A program made the translations under genes and the position numbers. Below are positions 25,147 to 37,042 of a stretch of 64,000 bases of DNA, one piece after another; within the stretch, counting starts at the first letter, position 1, and every line of letters begins with the position of its first letter. This DNA is from Cydia pomonella (taxonomy: Eukaryota; Arthropoda; Insecta; Lepidoptera; Tortricidae): NCBI RefSeq assembly GCF_033807575.1, contig NC_084703.1:2914001-2978000 (forward strand), written 5' to 3'. Below the pieces are notes generated by a model. The model saw nothing but the letters and a program-made list of their open reading frames with translations, searched no databases and had not been told where the DNA came from.

Positions 25147-25885
25147 AAGAAGTTTTTGGGTGGATCATACTTTAAAAATTATTTGTAAAGTATGATGACA
25201 CGATGACACAACACAAATTTATACTATACTATTTATACTGTTTTTATTAGTATTGAATTGTAACAACATTTTAGTGGTAACTACTGGGATAAGAAATTCC
25301 CATCTTTTACCAGGGTTAACGATTGGGAAAAAAATCCCAGTAGTTACCAGTGGTAACAACTTGGTGGTAACTAGTGGGAATAACCACGCTGGTCTTCCGT
25401 TATTAGGTAATGCCACGACGTTAAAAAGCGTAACCTTATCAATTTTTTTCCACGACCAAGGAACCCTTGGCCCAGATATTAAGTCAAGTTCTACTCGGAG
25501 GTCAAACGATAGCCGATCATGAAAGGCCATTGTAGATCCATTGCAGTTTACGTGTACCTTCAAATGGCGATTTGTGGGCGTTACAAGAATGACTGTGAAT
25601 ACAAAGAGTTTTGTTGCAAAACGGGGTCTTTATAAATAAAGTTTATTAACATTTTCTAACAAATGAAATTTGACCCTTACAACTGGATTCAAACTTTCAT
25701 GGCTGTTATATTGTACGGTGGGCGGGACGAGGTTATAGAGAGCCTTTAGAAACCGTGTGGTGGAAATATATTTATTTATTTAAAATTATAAGCAAGGAAT
25801 AAGGCCCATATTCGCTATGTGCACGACTTTCACACACCCTATCGTCCGTAAGTCTAGGGGAAAACGTCAATTCACTACATCTTAT

Positions 25886-26203
25886 AAAACACACACTTAA
25901 ATTCTGTAGTTGTGATTTTTCGATTAATTTTTTTTTTTTGTTTAAACGGTAAAACACGTTATGCCGCAAACAACCTTATAGAATAAGCTAGCGCAAAAGC
26001 GAATTCACTACGCGCGAAGTATCGGGATGTGCGTGGGTTTTGGGAAGCAAGCGAGCGCAGCATTTTCTATTTAACTATTTACCTTAACCACTTAACTTTT
26101 TGTCGTCAGGTGGAGATGTTGTACCAACGCTACTTCCTTCGCATTAATAAAACTAAACTTAAAACTAAACAATATTTAGGCGACAAAACGGCGTGCCTCC
26201 GTT
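25886..26203 (+). pseudogene. Upstream truncated copy of cyclase exon 1 with its intron acceptor
   Basis: Bases 25949-26143 match 36692-36886 at about 93 percent by eye, including the acceptor TTTTTGTCGTCAG and the first 11 codons VEMLYQRYFLR with a silent CTG to TTG change. After CGCATT the sequence is unrelated but stays open to a TGA at 26201-26203. A second block at 25886-25927 matches 36238-36280, so the original duplication was longer, and the roughly 410 bp holding the tRNA-Gln gene in the downstream copy is missing here. No donor is evident at the end of the homology. Confidence 0.85.
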
Positions 26204-26590
26204 GAATCGTCTTGTGTTGGATGTTTGCCCCGGAACCTCCAAAACACCCCACGTCACTACATACATACTCACACTGTATACAGTTTGTAAGGGTAATTAG
26301 TGTGGTACGAGTAATAAGCACTTTACATCGCTACGGCGATAAGTAGGGCTATATCTACTGTAAAACGTTGTACGACACATAAAAGTACACTTGTGTCGTA
26401 ATGTTCTATAATTTACCTAGGTATGTTAATTTCAAGCGTATAATAGTAGTTTATGTGACTGCTACATAATAAAAGGCATTAAAATACACGAGTGTGGGTT
26501 TATGAAACGAACGAAGTGAGTTTCTTAATAAGATCACACGAGTGTTTTAATGCCTAATTATGTACAGTTACATACACTATTTTATCTACA

Positions 26591-27537
26591 CACATATTAT
26601 AAACTTTATATGAAATATTCACTAACCCAAATTACAGCCTCCGTTAGGGCATCGTTGCCAAATCGTTGCTCTCTTGGCGGAACTCGCGGATATGTGGTGG
26701 CGTCACCGAAATATTTTTATCGCTTATTTTACACGAAATTTTTGCTATAGTTACCTTAAAAACAACAAAACATTCATTTTATACTTAAAACTAATTAAAA
26801 GATAAACTGTACGTCAAATGGCGGTAAATGAAAACTTTTTTCACGCATCTAGTTTTTTTTTTAATTCGGAGACAAACTAGAATCGGGGGCCTATTGCCGT
26901 ATCATTCGATACAAACTAACACGCGAGATATGTCAAAATTGTATGCAATTGACATTTCATTTCGAACAATAACTGATATTAGAATAGAGATCAAATCGAA
27001 TTGCTTTTTTTTCAGAGATGTTCCAAATGTGAATGTATAACCAAATCGATTTTGAGGTAGTTATGAAGCTATAACTACATTATCACAGATAAGAAATTTG
27101 TTGTAACAAAACAGTTTATCGTAATGTTGGCCATTATTTACGGATTTTGAAGGCATCATAGAGGGTTTATGATATGTGTGTAGATAAAACATAATTAATT
27201 AATTATCATTGTCCCATAAAATAGGAAATGTGACCGTATTTCTAACACTATAATATATAATATGTACGTATGTAACATATATTGTATGTAATAATATTCA
27301 CAGTTGAGCTGGTGAAATGGGTTGACAGGGAACAGGAAATTAGTTTATAGGCAATCACGGCTGTATATGTATACGGGGTGTGTTTGTTGGATTCCAATAA
27401 CTCCCGAGCAGCATTTATATCCCTACTGTATCCCTAATAATATTGTACGTTTATCTGTCTGTCTGTTCATTTTTCACTTGTTTTCTTCACTTCACTATTT
27501 TAGCTTGTATAGTAGAAACAATTGCTTCATAAGTCTG
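26591..27537. other. No gene seen
   Basis: AT-rich, no recognisable domain in either strand. Confidence 0.5.
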
Positions 27538-27720
27538 ATACGTGTATGTGACATCCTTAATATAGCAACATTGATAGACTACGTAAATCGCTTAGCGTTG
27601 CTTGTTAGTTTCCATAGGCTACGGTGGCCAAAATCGGGAATAAACTGTCCAAAACTTGAATTTAGCAAGGAGCAAGTACCAGGGCCTCATGAGTTATGAG
27701 GTGTCATTGACCAGCCGAAC
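27538..27720. repeat. Left outer arm of a 3.2-kb nested inverted repeat
   Basis: It matches the complement of 30545-30725 at roughly 85 percent (CCATAGGCTACGGTGGCCAA and AGTACCAGGGCCTCATGAGT are shared). Confidence 0.8.
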
Positions 27721-28109
27721 AGGGCGAGTACGATATAGTTGTTTTTTTTTTTTAATTTATTTGTTCATAAATAGTTAATGTTATGATTAAACTGGCACTA
27801 AATACGAATATTTACGATTTCTTTTTGGAAAACCTAGTTTTTGCAAAGGTTTCTTGTCACTTTTTGACATCTTTCAACGAAGATATTTAGTCTACGCCCT
27901 ATAATGGCATCATTGCCATCAAAAAGGCGTTTTGCACTAAGTTACAATAAGTTTTTTTTAAATTAGTATTAACTCTGAAACTAGGCAAAATCCAGAAAAG
28001 TTTAAATGACATTTTAGTCTCTAAATGTGATCAGGAATACACTTAAAATCTTTAGAATTCCTCGTGTTACACCGTGTATGTATGTATATATTTTATTATT
28101 ATGTGTTAT

Positions 28110-28396
28110 AATTAAAAATATTTATTGACAATAACAATATACATAATGGATATATACAGATGATTACTATAACTAGCTTATATCTAAAATAGGCCCTTAA
28201 ATGTGTTATTAAATTGCTATTAATGAATTTCGTAAATGACTCTATCAACAGATAAATACTTAAATACATAGAAAACACCAATAACTCAGGAACAAATATT
28301 TGTGATGAACACGCAAATAAATGCCCTTACCAGGATTCGAACCGAGGACCTTCTGCTTCATAGGCAGGACTACCAACTGGGCTACGAGGTCGTTGA
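28110..28396 (-). mobile_element. tRNA-derived SINE, family 2, diverged copy
   Basis: The head complement ends ACGAGGTCGT and the B-box complement is GGATTCGAACCGAGG; the AT-rich body is typical but the tail is shortened. Confidence 0.65.
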
Positions 28397-28888
28397 AAAC
28401 CATTTATCATTATAACGTTCATAATATTAATAAAGGTCATTTAATAGAATAATTTGTATTAATTTTAGCAGAATCTGCCCATTATTAAGATAGCCACGTG
28501 TCAACCCCTCCTCCCCCCTCGAGGTATTACCTTAGATCCATGTTGAGGAAATCCCTTATATTATTCATGGTTGACGTCAATGGCGGAATATACTTATGAG
28601 CAATAAAAATGAGTCGTTTTATAAAATTTTCGTTTAAATGACCATAACCCTACTATGACTTGACACTTGACGTTTACGTTAGAAACTTTGTAAACTCAAT
28701 GGCAGTACATCTCACTCGCACTAATGTACGAGTGGTATTACACTAATAATATTAATCCACAAACTGTCAAGTCGTAGGGGTTACCATGGCAACGTACTTA
28801 TAATATAAAACTAATGTCGTTCGAGAAATGGGCCCCTGGTCCAAAAGTTGTTAACTGCTCTTGCTCTTCCTTCCTTCCTTCCTGGCCT

Positions 28889-30354
28889 TAACACTGTACT
28901 CGACTGAAAAGCTCTTCATTATATCACCATTTAGTCCATTGAATGAGTCCCTCCAAGGGGGGTCTAGAGTGCGTGAGTTAGTAACGTAAGATGTTTCTTC
29001 GGAAACATGTCAAGAGTCCCTAGGTAATAAACATACTAAAACCCCGGGACACTAGGAGGAGTCCCGGAGTGGGGGGAGGGGGGGAAAGGGTCCATTTTTT
29101 CATTTTTCGCTTAAATCTCAAAAACGGTACATGTTAGAGAAAAACTTTCAAGGAAAAGTTGAAAGGCCATAAAATTATCTACAAGTTGTACCTAAATCAT
29201 TTTTTTCTATTCCCAGCCGTTTTCGAGCTACATCCCATGAAAGGTGAAAAATTCGAAAACTTTATTTTACCAACTTAGGGTTATCGTAACTACCCTAATA
29301 AAATTCAATTCCTCCTAAACGCCTCCATGTTGGAATCTGGTTTTTTTATCAATGATAGACCTAATTATGAGCAATCTATCGGTACCGGTCACAAATTGCA
29401 CTTTTGACCTTTTTGGAAGAAAAAAAATAAAAAGGTCAAGTTGCGTAACTACCCTAATATAATATTTTGACAATCGATTCCTCCTAAAGGCTTCCATGGA
29501 GGAATGTGTTTTTTTTACCAATGATAGACCTAATTAAGAGCAATCTATCAGTATCGGTCACAAGTTGCACTTTTGAGCTTTTTGGAAGAAAAAAAATAAA
29601 AAGTTCAAGTATCGTAACTACCCTAATAAAATTCAATTCCCCGTAAACGCCTCCGTGGTGGAATCTGGTATTTTTATCAATGATAGATCTAATTATGAGC
29701 AATCTATCTGTACCGGTCACAAGTTGCACTTTTGAGTTTTTTGGAAGAAAAAAATAAAAAGATCAAGTTCAGTAACTCAAACTACCCTAATATAATATTT
29801 TGACAATCGATTCCTCCTAAAGGCTTCCATGGAGGAATGTGTTTATTTTACCAATTATAGACCTAATTAAGAGCAATCTATCAGTACCGGTCACAAGTTG
29901 CACATTTGAGTTTTTTGGAAGAAAGAAATATTTTTTGATCGATTGATGTGATAAACATGGGTATGTAGTATGGGGAAATTGTTTGAGCCAAAATCATTTT
30001 TTACTGCGTGTAACTCAGAAACGGCTGGGAATAGAAAAAAATGATTTAGGTACAACTTGTAGATAATTTTATGGCCTTTCAACTTTTCCTTGAAAGTTTT
30101 TCTCTAACATGTACCGTTTTTGAGATTTAAGCGAAAAATGAAAAAATGGACCCTTTCCCCCCCTCCCCCCACTCCGGGGCTCCTCCTAGTGTCCCGGGGT
30201 TTTAGTATGTTTATTACCTAGGGACTCTTGACATGTTTCCGAAGAAACATCTTACGTTACTAACTCACGCACTCTAGAACTTTTTATTCAATGGACTAAT
30301 TGTATATTAATAGTAAATTATTCAATATAATAGAGAGCTTTTCAGTCGAGTACC
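28889..30354. repeat. Foldback with ~345-bp arms and a tandem-repeat loop
   Basis: 28889-29232 and 30008-30354 are complementary at high identity (ACATGTCAAGAGTCCCTAGG, GTACATGTTAGAGAAAAAC). The loop 29282-29935 has four units of 159-169 bp (ACTACCCTAA at 29289, 29448, 29617, 29781) alternating between two types. Confidence 0.88.
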
Positions 30355-30544
30355 GCGTTTGTTTTTTCAGTCAAAGTGAGGTACGAGATTGAAAAGCTTG
30401 ATTATATCACTATTGTATACAATACTTTTTCTACGAGTCAATAAAAATAATACTTTAAACTAATAAAATCATGTAGATAAACAAGCCAAAAGTAACAGCT
30501 ATTTAAGATACGCGAGCAGCCGCGATACCTTCATACTCTCACCC

Positions 30545-30725
30545 CGGCGGGGTGGTCAACGACACCTTCTAGTAACTCATGAGGCCCTGGTACTTGCTAC
30601 ATGCTAAATTCAATTTTTAGACAGTTTTTTCTCGATTTTGGCCACCGTAGCCTATGGAGACTAACAAGCAATAGTAAGCGGTTTTCGTAGTGTATGGATG
30701 TTGCTATATTAAGGGTGTCACATGT
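30545..30725. repeat. Right outer arm of a 3.2-kb nested inverted repeat
   Basis: Complement of 27538-27720; the RTE fragment begins about 50 bp beyond it. Confidence 0.8.
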
Positions 30726-30771
30726 GCATAATGTAATCACGAAGGGCACAGAAGTTTTTTTTTTTTTAATA

Positions 30772-31600
30772 GCCTGTTTGAATGTCCCACTGCTGGGCAA
30801 AGGCCTCTCCCCTTGATTTTCACGATTCCCGATTTGATGTTTCCTCCGGCCAGTTGTTCAGGAAGCTGTCCAGGTCATCCCGCCATCTCCGCCTGGGCCT
30901 GCCCCGTCCACGTCCCTCTACCGGCATCCACTTGGTGGCTATGCTAGCCCACCTCTCTGGGTGCATGGGGTAGACGTGACCGGCCCAGTCCCATTTTAGC
31001 CTAGCGGTTTTCTCGCCTACGTCAGCAATGCGGGTTTTTGAACGCAGCGTGGTGTTTCTTATCCGATCCGTTAGTATAACACCTAGAATGCTGCGCTCCA
31101 TACCGCGTTGGCAAACTTTCAGTTTGGACTTCTGAATCTCTGTGAGTGACCAAGCTTGGGCCCCGTAGGTTAGGACAGGCAGAATACACATGTCAACGAG
31201 TTTGCGCTTCAGTGACAATGGAAGGTTACCCTTCATTAGCTCTTTCATGGACCAGTAGTTTTTCCAGGCATTTTGAACACAGCGCTCTATTTCTTTGTCT
31301 TGCCTGTTACTGAAAGAGACTAGCTGGCCCAAGTAGATGTACTCGTCAACATACTGTATGCACTGCCCGTCCACGTCGATACTGCGACGATTTCTACTGT
31401 TGGTCATAACTTGAGTCTTCGCGCGGTTCATTTCAAGTCCAACCTGAAGGCTTGCGTTGCTCAGATCTTGGAGCATTTGCTTTAGATCTGCTGCAGAAGG
31501 GGCAAAGAGAACGATGTCGTCGGCGAAACGAAGATTTGATAGCTTCCTACCACCGACGTCTATTCCCTTAGCCTCCCAGGAAACCGCCAGGCCCTTGAAA
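30772..31600 (-). mobile_element. RTE-like LINE, 5'-truncated, with reverse transcriptase active site
   Basis: The minus frame is open from about 31600 to 30820. It includes LRFADDIVLFAPSA, whose FADD (31516-31527) is the catalytic motif of the palm, then QVGLEMNRAKTQVM, YLGQLVSFSNRQ, YGAQAWSLTEIQ, RMERSILG-like GMERSILGVILTDRIRN and AGHVYPMHPERWA. The frame ends early (a stop after EETSNRES), before the usual QQWD end, which is still readable out of frame. It is the largest retrotransposon coding piece in the window. The rest of the RT and the endonuclease are missing at the 5' side, and it is inactive. Confidence 0.9.
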
Positions 31601-32015
31601 AGTTTAATAAATTAATTAATTTGAGCTATCGTTTTGTTTCATCCTCTTGACCGCGGCGAGCTGTGGTTGGTAAATTTCATTATAGTTGACTAAACCATTT
31701 CGAAATGAATATTATAGTTGAGTTGAGAGCCCATTCATGAAAAGTACCCAATTACAGCTTGATATAGGAAATCTTAAATCTACCATTACAGTCGACGAGT
31801 AGAAAATACTATTATACCACCTATATGGAGTTGGGTTCTGTTCCTTGCCTCTACCTTCCATAACCAGACGCTTTGAAGCTGTCAAAAAGAAATTGTACAT
31901 TTACATTCTCGCTCTAGATTTTTATATATGATACTCAGGGAACTATTACAAACAATTTTGTAAGTAGCCAGACCAATGGTGGGTCTAGGGGATGGTTTGG
32001 CCCCTCCAATTGGTT

Positions 32016-32066
32016 CTTTCTTTCTTTTCTTTTTCTTTCTTTCTTTTCTTTCTTTCTTTTCTTTCT
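32016..32066. repeat. (CTTT)n tract
   Basis: Imperfect TTTC/TTTTC repeat beside a SINE. Confidence 0.9.
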
Positions 32067-32083
32067 TAAAAATAAATATTATA

Positions 32084-32331
32084 AGACATTATTACACAAA
32101 TTGACTAAGTCCCACAGTAAGCTCAATAAGGCTTGTGTTAAGGGTACTTAGACAACGATATTATATATAATACATAAATATTTATAAATACTTTAAATAC
32201 ATAGAAAACACCCATGACCCAGGAACAAATATCCATGCTCATCACACGAATAAATGCCCTTACCAGGATTTGAACCCGGGACCATCGGCGTCGTAGGCAG
32301 GGTCACTACCCACTAGGCCAGACCGGTCGTC
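32084..32331 (-). mobile_element. tRNA-derived SINE, family 2
   Basis: A complete copy: head complement ACTAGGCCAGACCGGTCGTC, B-box complement GATTTGAACCCGGGACC, tail ATTACACAAATTGACTAAGT. Confidence 0.88.
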
Positions 32332-32823
32332 CTACTACTTACAACTGTCTGGCTACTTACAAAATCGTTTATAATCGTGTGTAATGGAATTTGAGCCCTA
32401 ATATCGACTTATCGCGTTCTTTGCAATAAGATTCAGACGGACAAGTGACCTTATAAGGGTCCTTTTAAAGTGAAAAGACCCTAAAAAAAGTTTTAATTTT
32501 CCAACATAGGTACTCGTTTTTCATCCTACTTACTCGATAATGTAATCTATTTTGGTAATATATAATATTACTCCCGACATTACTAAATTACGTACGTTTA
32601 AATTTGGCCTTGGCCATGTCCATTCCCGTTTAACCCCGCTAAGGGTAAGCGCCCTGATTTCCCTAGGGTCGTTAATTTACCCTCAAGTTTTACGTCAATA
32701 TTACCTTAGATTTATGAAAGATTTTGTACATATTTCATATTATTCTTGTTTGAAATTTTATTGGTTTCAATTCAAACTTTAGGTTATCAACTTATCACTT
32801 ATGTATAAATAAATAATAAATAA

Positions 32824-33074
32824 TTTTATAGGACATTATTACACAAATTGACTAAGTCCCACAGTAAGCTCAATAAGGCTTGTGTTGAGGGTACTTAGAC
32901 AACGATATATATAAAATATAAATATTTATAAATACTTAAATACATAGAAAACACCCATGACTCAGGAACAAATATCCATGCACATTACACAAATACACGC
33001 CCTAACCAGGATTTGAACCCGGGACCATCAGCTTCGTAGGCAGGGTCACTACCCACTAGGCCAAACCGGTCGTC
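32824..33074 (-). mobile_element. tRNA-derived SINE, family 2
   Basis: A complete copy in the same orientation about 490 bp from the previous one, 46 bp before a family 1 SINE. Confidence 0.88.
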
Positions 33075-33119
33075 AAATGTATATCATTTATCTCAAAAGA
33101 ATCACCTATGTTGTAAGAA

Positions 33120-33568
33120 GCGCTGGTGGCCTAGCGGTAAGACCGTGTGACTTGCAATCCGGAGGTCGCGGGATCAAACCCCGGCTCGCACAGTCGCCAC
33201 CAGATATATTGGAGCAGCCAAGGCGCTCACAAATATCTGAACGCGCATCTATTGTCAAGCCGTTAGAGTGCGTGTTCAGATATTTTTGGGCACCTTGGCC
33301 GCTCTGATATATCTGATGGCGACTGTACCAATGAGTTTTTCGGAACTTATGTACGAAATATCATCTGATATTTATCAGTCGCTTTTCGGTGAAGGAAAAC
33401 ATCGTGAGGAAGCCGGACTAATATCAATAGGGCCTCTGGGTTGGAAGGTCAGATGGCAGTCGTTTTCGTGAAATGCAGTGCCTACGTCACATCTCGAGAT
33501 TGGTTGCCAAGCGGACCACAGGCTTCTCCCATGAACCGTGGCAAAATGCCGGGACAACGCGAGGAAGA
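33120..33568 (+). mobile_element. tRNA-derived SINE, family 1, split by a palindromic element
   Basis: The SINE head is followed at 33190 by a 137-bp inverted repeat (ACAGTCGCCACCAGATATAT and its complement ending at 33326), then by the SINE body. Removing the palindrome restores the normal order. Confidence 0.82.
33190..33326. mobile_element. Palindromic miniature element nested in a SINE
   Basis: Arms ACAGTCGCCA...TGGCGACTGT with ATATCTGAACGCG inside. The ends recall the TACAGTCAA elements at 1027-1374. Confidence 0.7.
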
Positions 33569-34173
33569 TGATTTACTTAACCTATGTTAGTGGCAATATT
33601 ATAATCTATGTATACTTTTATGTACATTTAGCAATAGGGTTGTTTCCAATTTTTTGAAACGCTTGTATTACGTTCTATATTAACTAAAAGTTGCCCTAAA
33701 ATTCAACTTTTATACTAAAAACGGCTTTAAATATGTTAAATTAACAAAATATACTTTGACAGACGCTTTCGCGCCCAAAACGCTGTTGAAAATTGTGTGA
33801 CGTCACAGTTTACGGTTTGACACATAACTACATACACACGTAGAAGATACGAAGTGTCAACTGACATTTGTCATTTGTTGTTTATCGCCTAACTGTCAAC
33901 AGTGTCAATCCGAGAGTTGTGACGTCATCAGAATCTTCAATGACGTTTCGGGTTTGGTCACGTGACGTGTGCCAAAAGATATTTTAAATTCAATATTTAC
34001 AAAAATATGGTCATTACAGATCCCCTAAAAGTAGTTTAACATGTTCTTATAATCCATAAGAATTTATTGGGATACAATTCTGCCCTAAGATTTGTAGATG
34101 GAAACAACCCTATTATAATATAACCATTAGGTAGTTTGAGAGCTGGACATGTAAGTAATAAATAATAATAATA

Positions 34174-34410
34174 ATTCAGCCTATAAACGTCCCACTGCTG
34201 GGCACAGGCCTCCTCTCATGAGCGAGAGGGCTCGGGCTATAGTCCCCACGCTAGCCCAATGCGGTTTGGGGACTTCACATACACCTTTGAATTTCTTCGC
34301 AGATGTGTGCAGGTTTCCTCACGATGTTTTCCTTCACCGAAAAGCTAGTGGTCAATATCAAATGACATTTGATACTCCGGCCTCCGGATTGAAGTCGGAG
34401 TCGGAGTCGG
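34174..34410 (-). mobile_element. RTE-tailed SINE-like element
   Basis: On the minus strand it reads from a TCGGTGAAGGAAAACATCGT body to GCCCAGCAGTGGGACGTTTA and GCTGAATTATTATTATT, the RTE-type 3' tail. AAGTAATAAATAATAA flanks both sides, consistent with a target duplication. Confidence 0.65.
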
Positions 34411-35629
34411 AAGTAATAAATAATAAACATTTTTGCTTTGGTTACATTGCATCTTAAATAGGTTTTGGCTGTTACCAAATTTTCCAGATCTCTGAACGGA
34501 ATAGTGTCTAAATGCGTATCCCAGAATGCCATTTTTTCTCAATATACCATGTTTTCAAAATGCCTAAACTTCAAATCGATGTGATGTCTTGCCTGTGTGC
34601 TACAGCGTGGAAAAAAAATGGAACCATGAGGCCCATTTTCGAACGGTATTAGTCTATGAAAGCGGTCAAGTTTGTGAAAAACATTTTTACAGTACACTTT
34701 ACTACACTAGTGCGATAATTAGAACATTACGTAACTATATCGAAACGTTGTATGATACATATGTGGGTAATTCGCAACTCGTGTCGATTTAAAACTTCGG
34801 TCGTGTTTTAATTTTTCGCCACTGGTTGGCAATTTCTTATTTTTCGCACTTGTACTATTATATACCTGCTAGGTAAAATAAAATCAATAATAGCGTTATA
34901 AATCTAGCCACCGTTCCGTTTTATTAAAAGAAATCTTGCCTATTCCATCATCTTCGGTACCCTTCCCAAACATATAACCATATTACCACATAATCCCATT
35001 TAAATAACAACCCAATCTCCACTTACACAAAGACGAATTTCACTTTACAAACAATTCCTTCCTCAAACACAAGCTTATAGGATCAACATACAAATCAATA
35101 TAGACTCTATTCTTTTAGCACACAGTCTTATTTTATCTGACACTGATCCTTTCTATTATATTGCGAAAAAATAAGATCGTGACCGATCAAAAATCAGCCC
35201 TATTATTATAAGCTGATGATCGTTTTTTGTTTTCCGTTGTCCTATCGATATTTTCTGAGAAGAAAATGTCAGTAGAAAAGAAGGTTGTAAGAACATATAA
35301 GTTTAAAAGGCGCATGTGTCTTTTGTTTTCTGAGAAGGAATGTGAGAGTTTGCGTTTAATCTGTTTTGAGCTTTATGGTATGTGTTTAGGGTGTAGTTTT
35401 TGTTGGGGGCTTTGTTGTCCGTCCGGACTTGTTATAAGGGAAACAGTGGGTTATTGATATTTGACTTTTCGGTGTGATAAATTACTGTATTGATTGATTT
35501 AGTAGGAAATATTTTGGTCAGCTGTATTAATAAATACGGTAATAAGGCCGACCTTCACCGATCTGCCTACTAAATGAAACTTATATTTGGTGAAATAAAT
35601 GTTTCTGGACATATATAAATAGGGTTGCC

Positions 35630-35999
35630 TAAAGAAATATGGGACCTATCAAGAGAGATGACGGCACCTGGAGGATCCGTAAGAATGCCGAAATCGAGGA
35701 GTTAGTGGCCGAACCCAATATCATCGGCGAAACGAAATGCCACAGACTTCGCTGGTTCGGCCATTTACTGAGGATGGGTAAGGATCGAGGTGTTAAGAGA
35801 GCTTATTTGGGACAACCGACTGGTCGCCGTCCAGTGGGTCGGCCCAGATACCGCTGGAGCGACAGTGTACAGGCGGATCTGTGCCAACTCAAAGCCGATA
35901 ACTGGCAGGAAGTGGCACAGGATCGGGACAGGTGGCGTTCTCTCGTTTTGGAGGCCAAGACCCTCTTTGGATCACTGCGCCACAATAGTTAGTTTTTAG
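35630..35999 (+). mobile_element. LINE C-terminal fragment (WFGHLLRM type)
   Basis: An open frame of 117 residues with LRWFGHLLRMGKDRGVKRAY, RPRYRWSDSVQADL and DRDRWRSLVLEAKTLFGS. Related to RTE-like C-termini but distinct from the 30.8-kb element. Confidence 0.85.
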
Positions 36000-36389
36000 T
36001 TAAAGAAATATGTTGAATTTTTTTTCCCAAATTTCACCGACTTGACTACCGATCGAACTAAGTTCCAATGGAATGTATACAACTTGTACAATATGAATCA
36101 GTTAAGTTGCCTATCCTTTTCTGGTCACTATTATGTGCTTGCCATGTTTAAACAGGTGAGTTGATATCTATAATTGCACTCATCTGCCTACTACTACGCA
36201 AAAATATATCAAAATGATGGCAATTTAGATTAGTCTGAACACACACTTAAATACTGTAGTTGTGATTTTTCGATTAAGTGAAACTTCTTATGCGACTTCC
36301 AACAAGGTTGCGTTAAACGTTTAACGCTATAATCGGTAACATAAAGTAGTAAGAGTTTGTGATGAGTAAATTCGTCGATTAGCTCAGCC

Positions 36390-36461
36390 GGTTCCATGGT
36401 GTAATGGTTAGCACTCTGGACTCTGAATCCAGCAATCTGAGCTCAAATCTCGGTGGAACCT
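36390..36461 (+). tRNA. tRNA-Gln (CTG anticodon), possibly slightly decayed
   Basis: The 72-nt segment folds as a cloverleaf: acceptor GGTTCCA with TGGAACC, D-arm GTGT...GCAC, anticodon stem CTGGA/TCCAG around loop CTCTGAA (anticodon CTG at 36423-36425), T-stem CTGAG/CTCGG. It matches the eukaryotic nuclear tRNA-Gln pattern closely. The T-loop reads CTCAAAT instead of the usual TTCAAAT, and the T-stem has one wobble pair, so function is not certain. A run of T at 36464-36468 could serve as a Pol III terminator. It lies on the sense strand, about 390 bp upstream of cyclase exon 1. Confidence 0.75.
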
Positions 36462-36852
36462 GAGTTTTTGTATTTTTTTCTTTTTATATTTTCTATTATT
36501 TAGGAATTTTAGAATATATATATGTAATGTATAATGTATTATTAAATCTTTTTTATAAATCTTATTTAAAATACTTTTTGAAGCTGTAATATAAACTATA
36601 TGGATTTTAGAGCATTATTTTCATCTCCACATTACGAAGTTTCACTTCTTCCGCGCGGAGGGACTCCACGCACAATTTTTTACTTTAAATAGTAAAACCC
36701 ATTATGCCGCATACGACCTTATAGAATAAGCTAGCGCAAAAGCAAATTCACTACGTACGAAGTATCGGGATGTGCGTGGGTTTTGGGAAGCCAGCAAGCG
36801 CAGCATTTTCGATTTAACTATTTACCTTAACCACTTAACTTTTTGTCGTCAG

Positions 36853-37016
36853 GTGGAGATGCTGTACCAACGCTACTTCCTTCGCATGAATCAAACCAAT
36901 ATGACGCACCTCCTGGGTCTGCTGCTAGCAGTGTCCATGGCACTAATGCTGTGCCACATCCGGGGATTGCTGCTGGCGCAAGAACAGCTCGCTGAGGAGC
37001 TGGCTCTAGCCGACAG
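36853..37016 (+). CDS. ADCY5/6-like: ADCY5/6-like exon 1 of this window (start of first membrane domain)
   Basis: The exon is 164 nt, begins in phase 0 after a TTTGTCGTCAG acceptor and ends GCCGACAG before a GTATAT donor, leaving two bases for the next exon. It begins VEMLYQRYFLRMNQTN, the segment just before the first transmembrane helix in ADCY5/6, then has a hydrophobic stretch at about residues 18-42 (THLLGLLLAVSMALML and on) followed by an acidic run EELALADR. The upstream in-frame sequence is unrelated to the family, so the acceptor and not the ATG at 36772 is taken as the boundary. Three decayed partial copies follow in the intron, and a truncated copy with its acceptor lies about 10.7 kb upstream. 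Confidence 0.9.
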
Positions 37017-37042
37017 GTATATTTGGGTTAAAAGTTAATTTG

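Noticed and set aside
35227..35457. Cys-rich 76-codon frame as a small secreted protein
   Set aside because: No signal peptide pattern, AT-rich context, no splice or promoter support.
36772..36852. ATG at 36772 as a start of the cyclase
   Set aside because: The sequence before 36853 is a typical intron end with pyrimidines and CAG, and the peptide there does not resemble the family.
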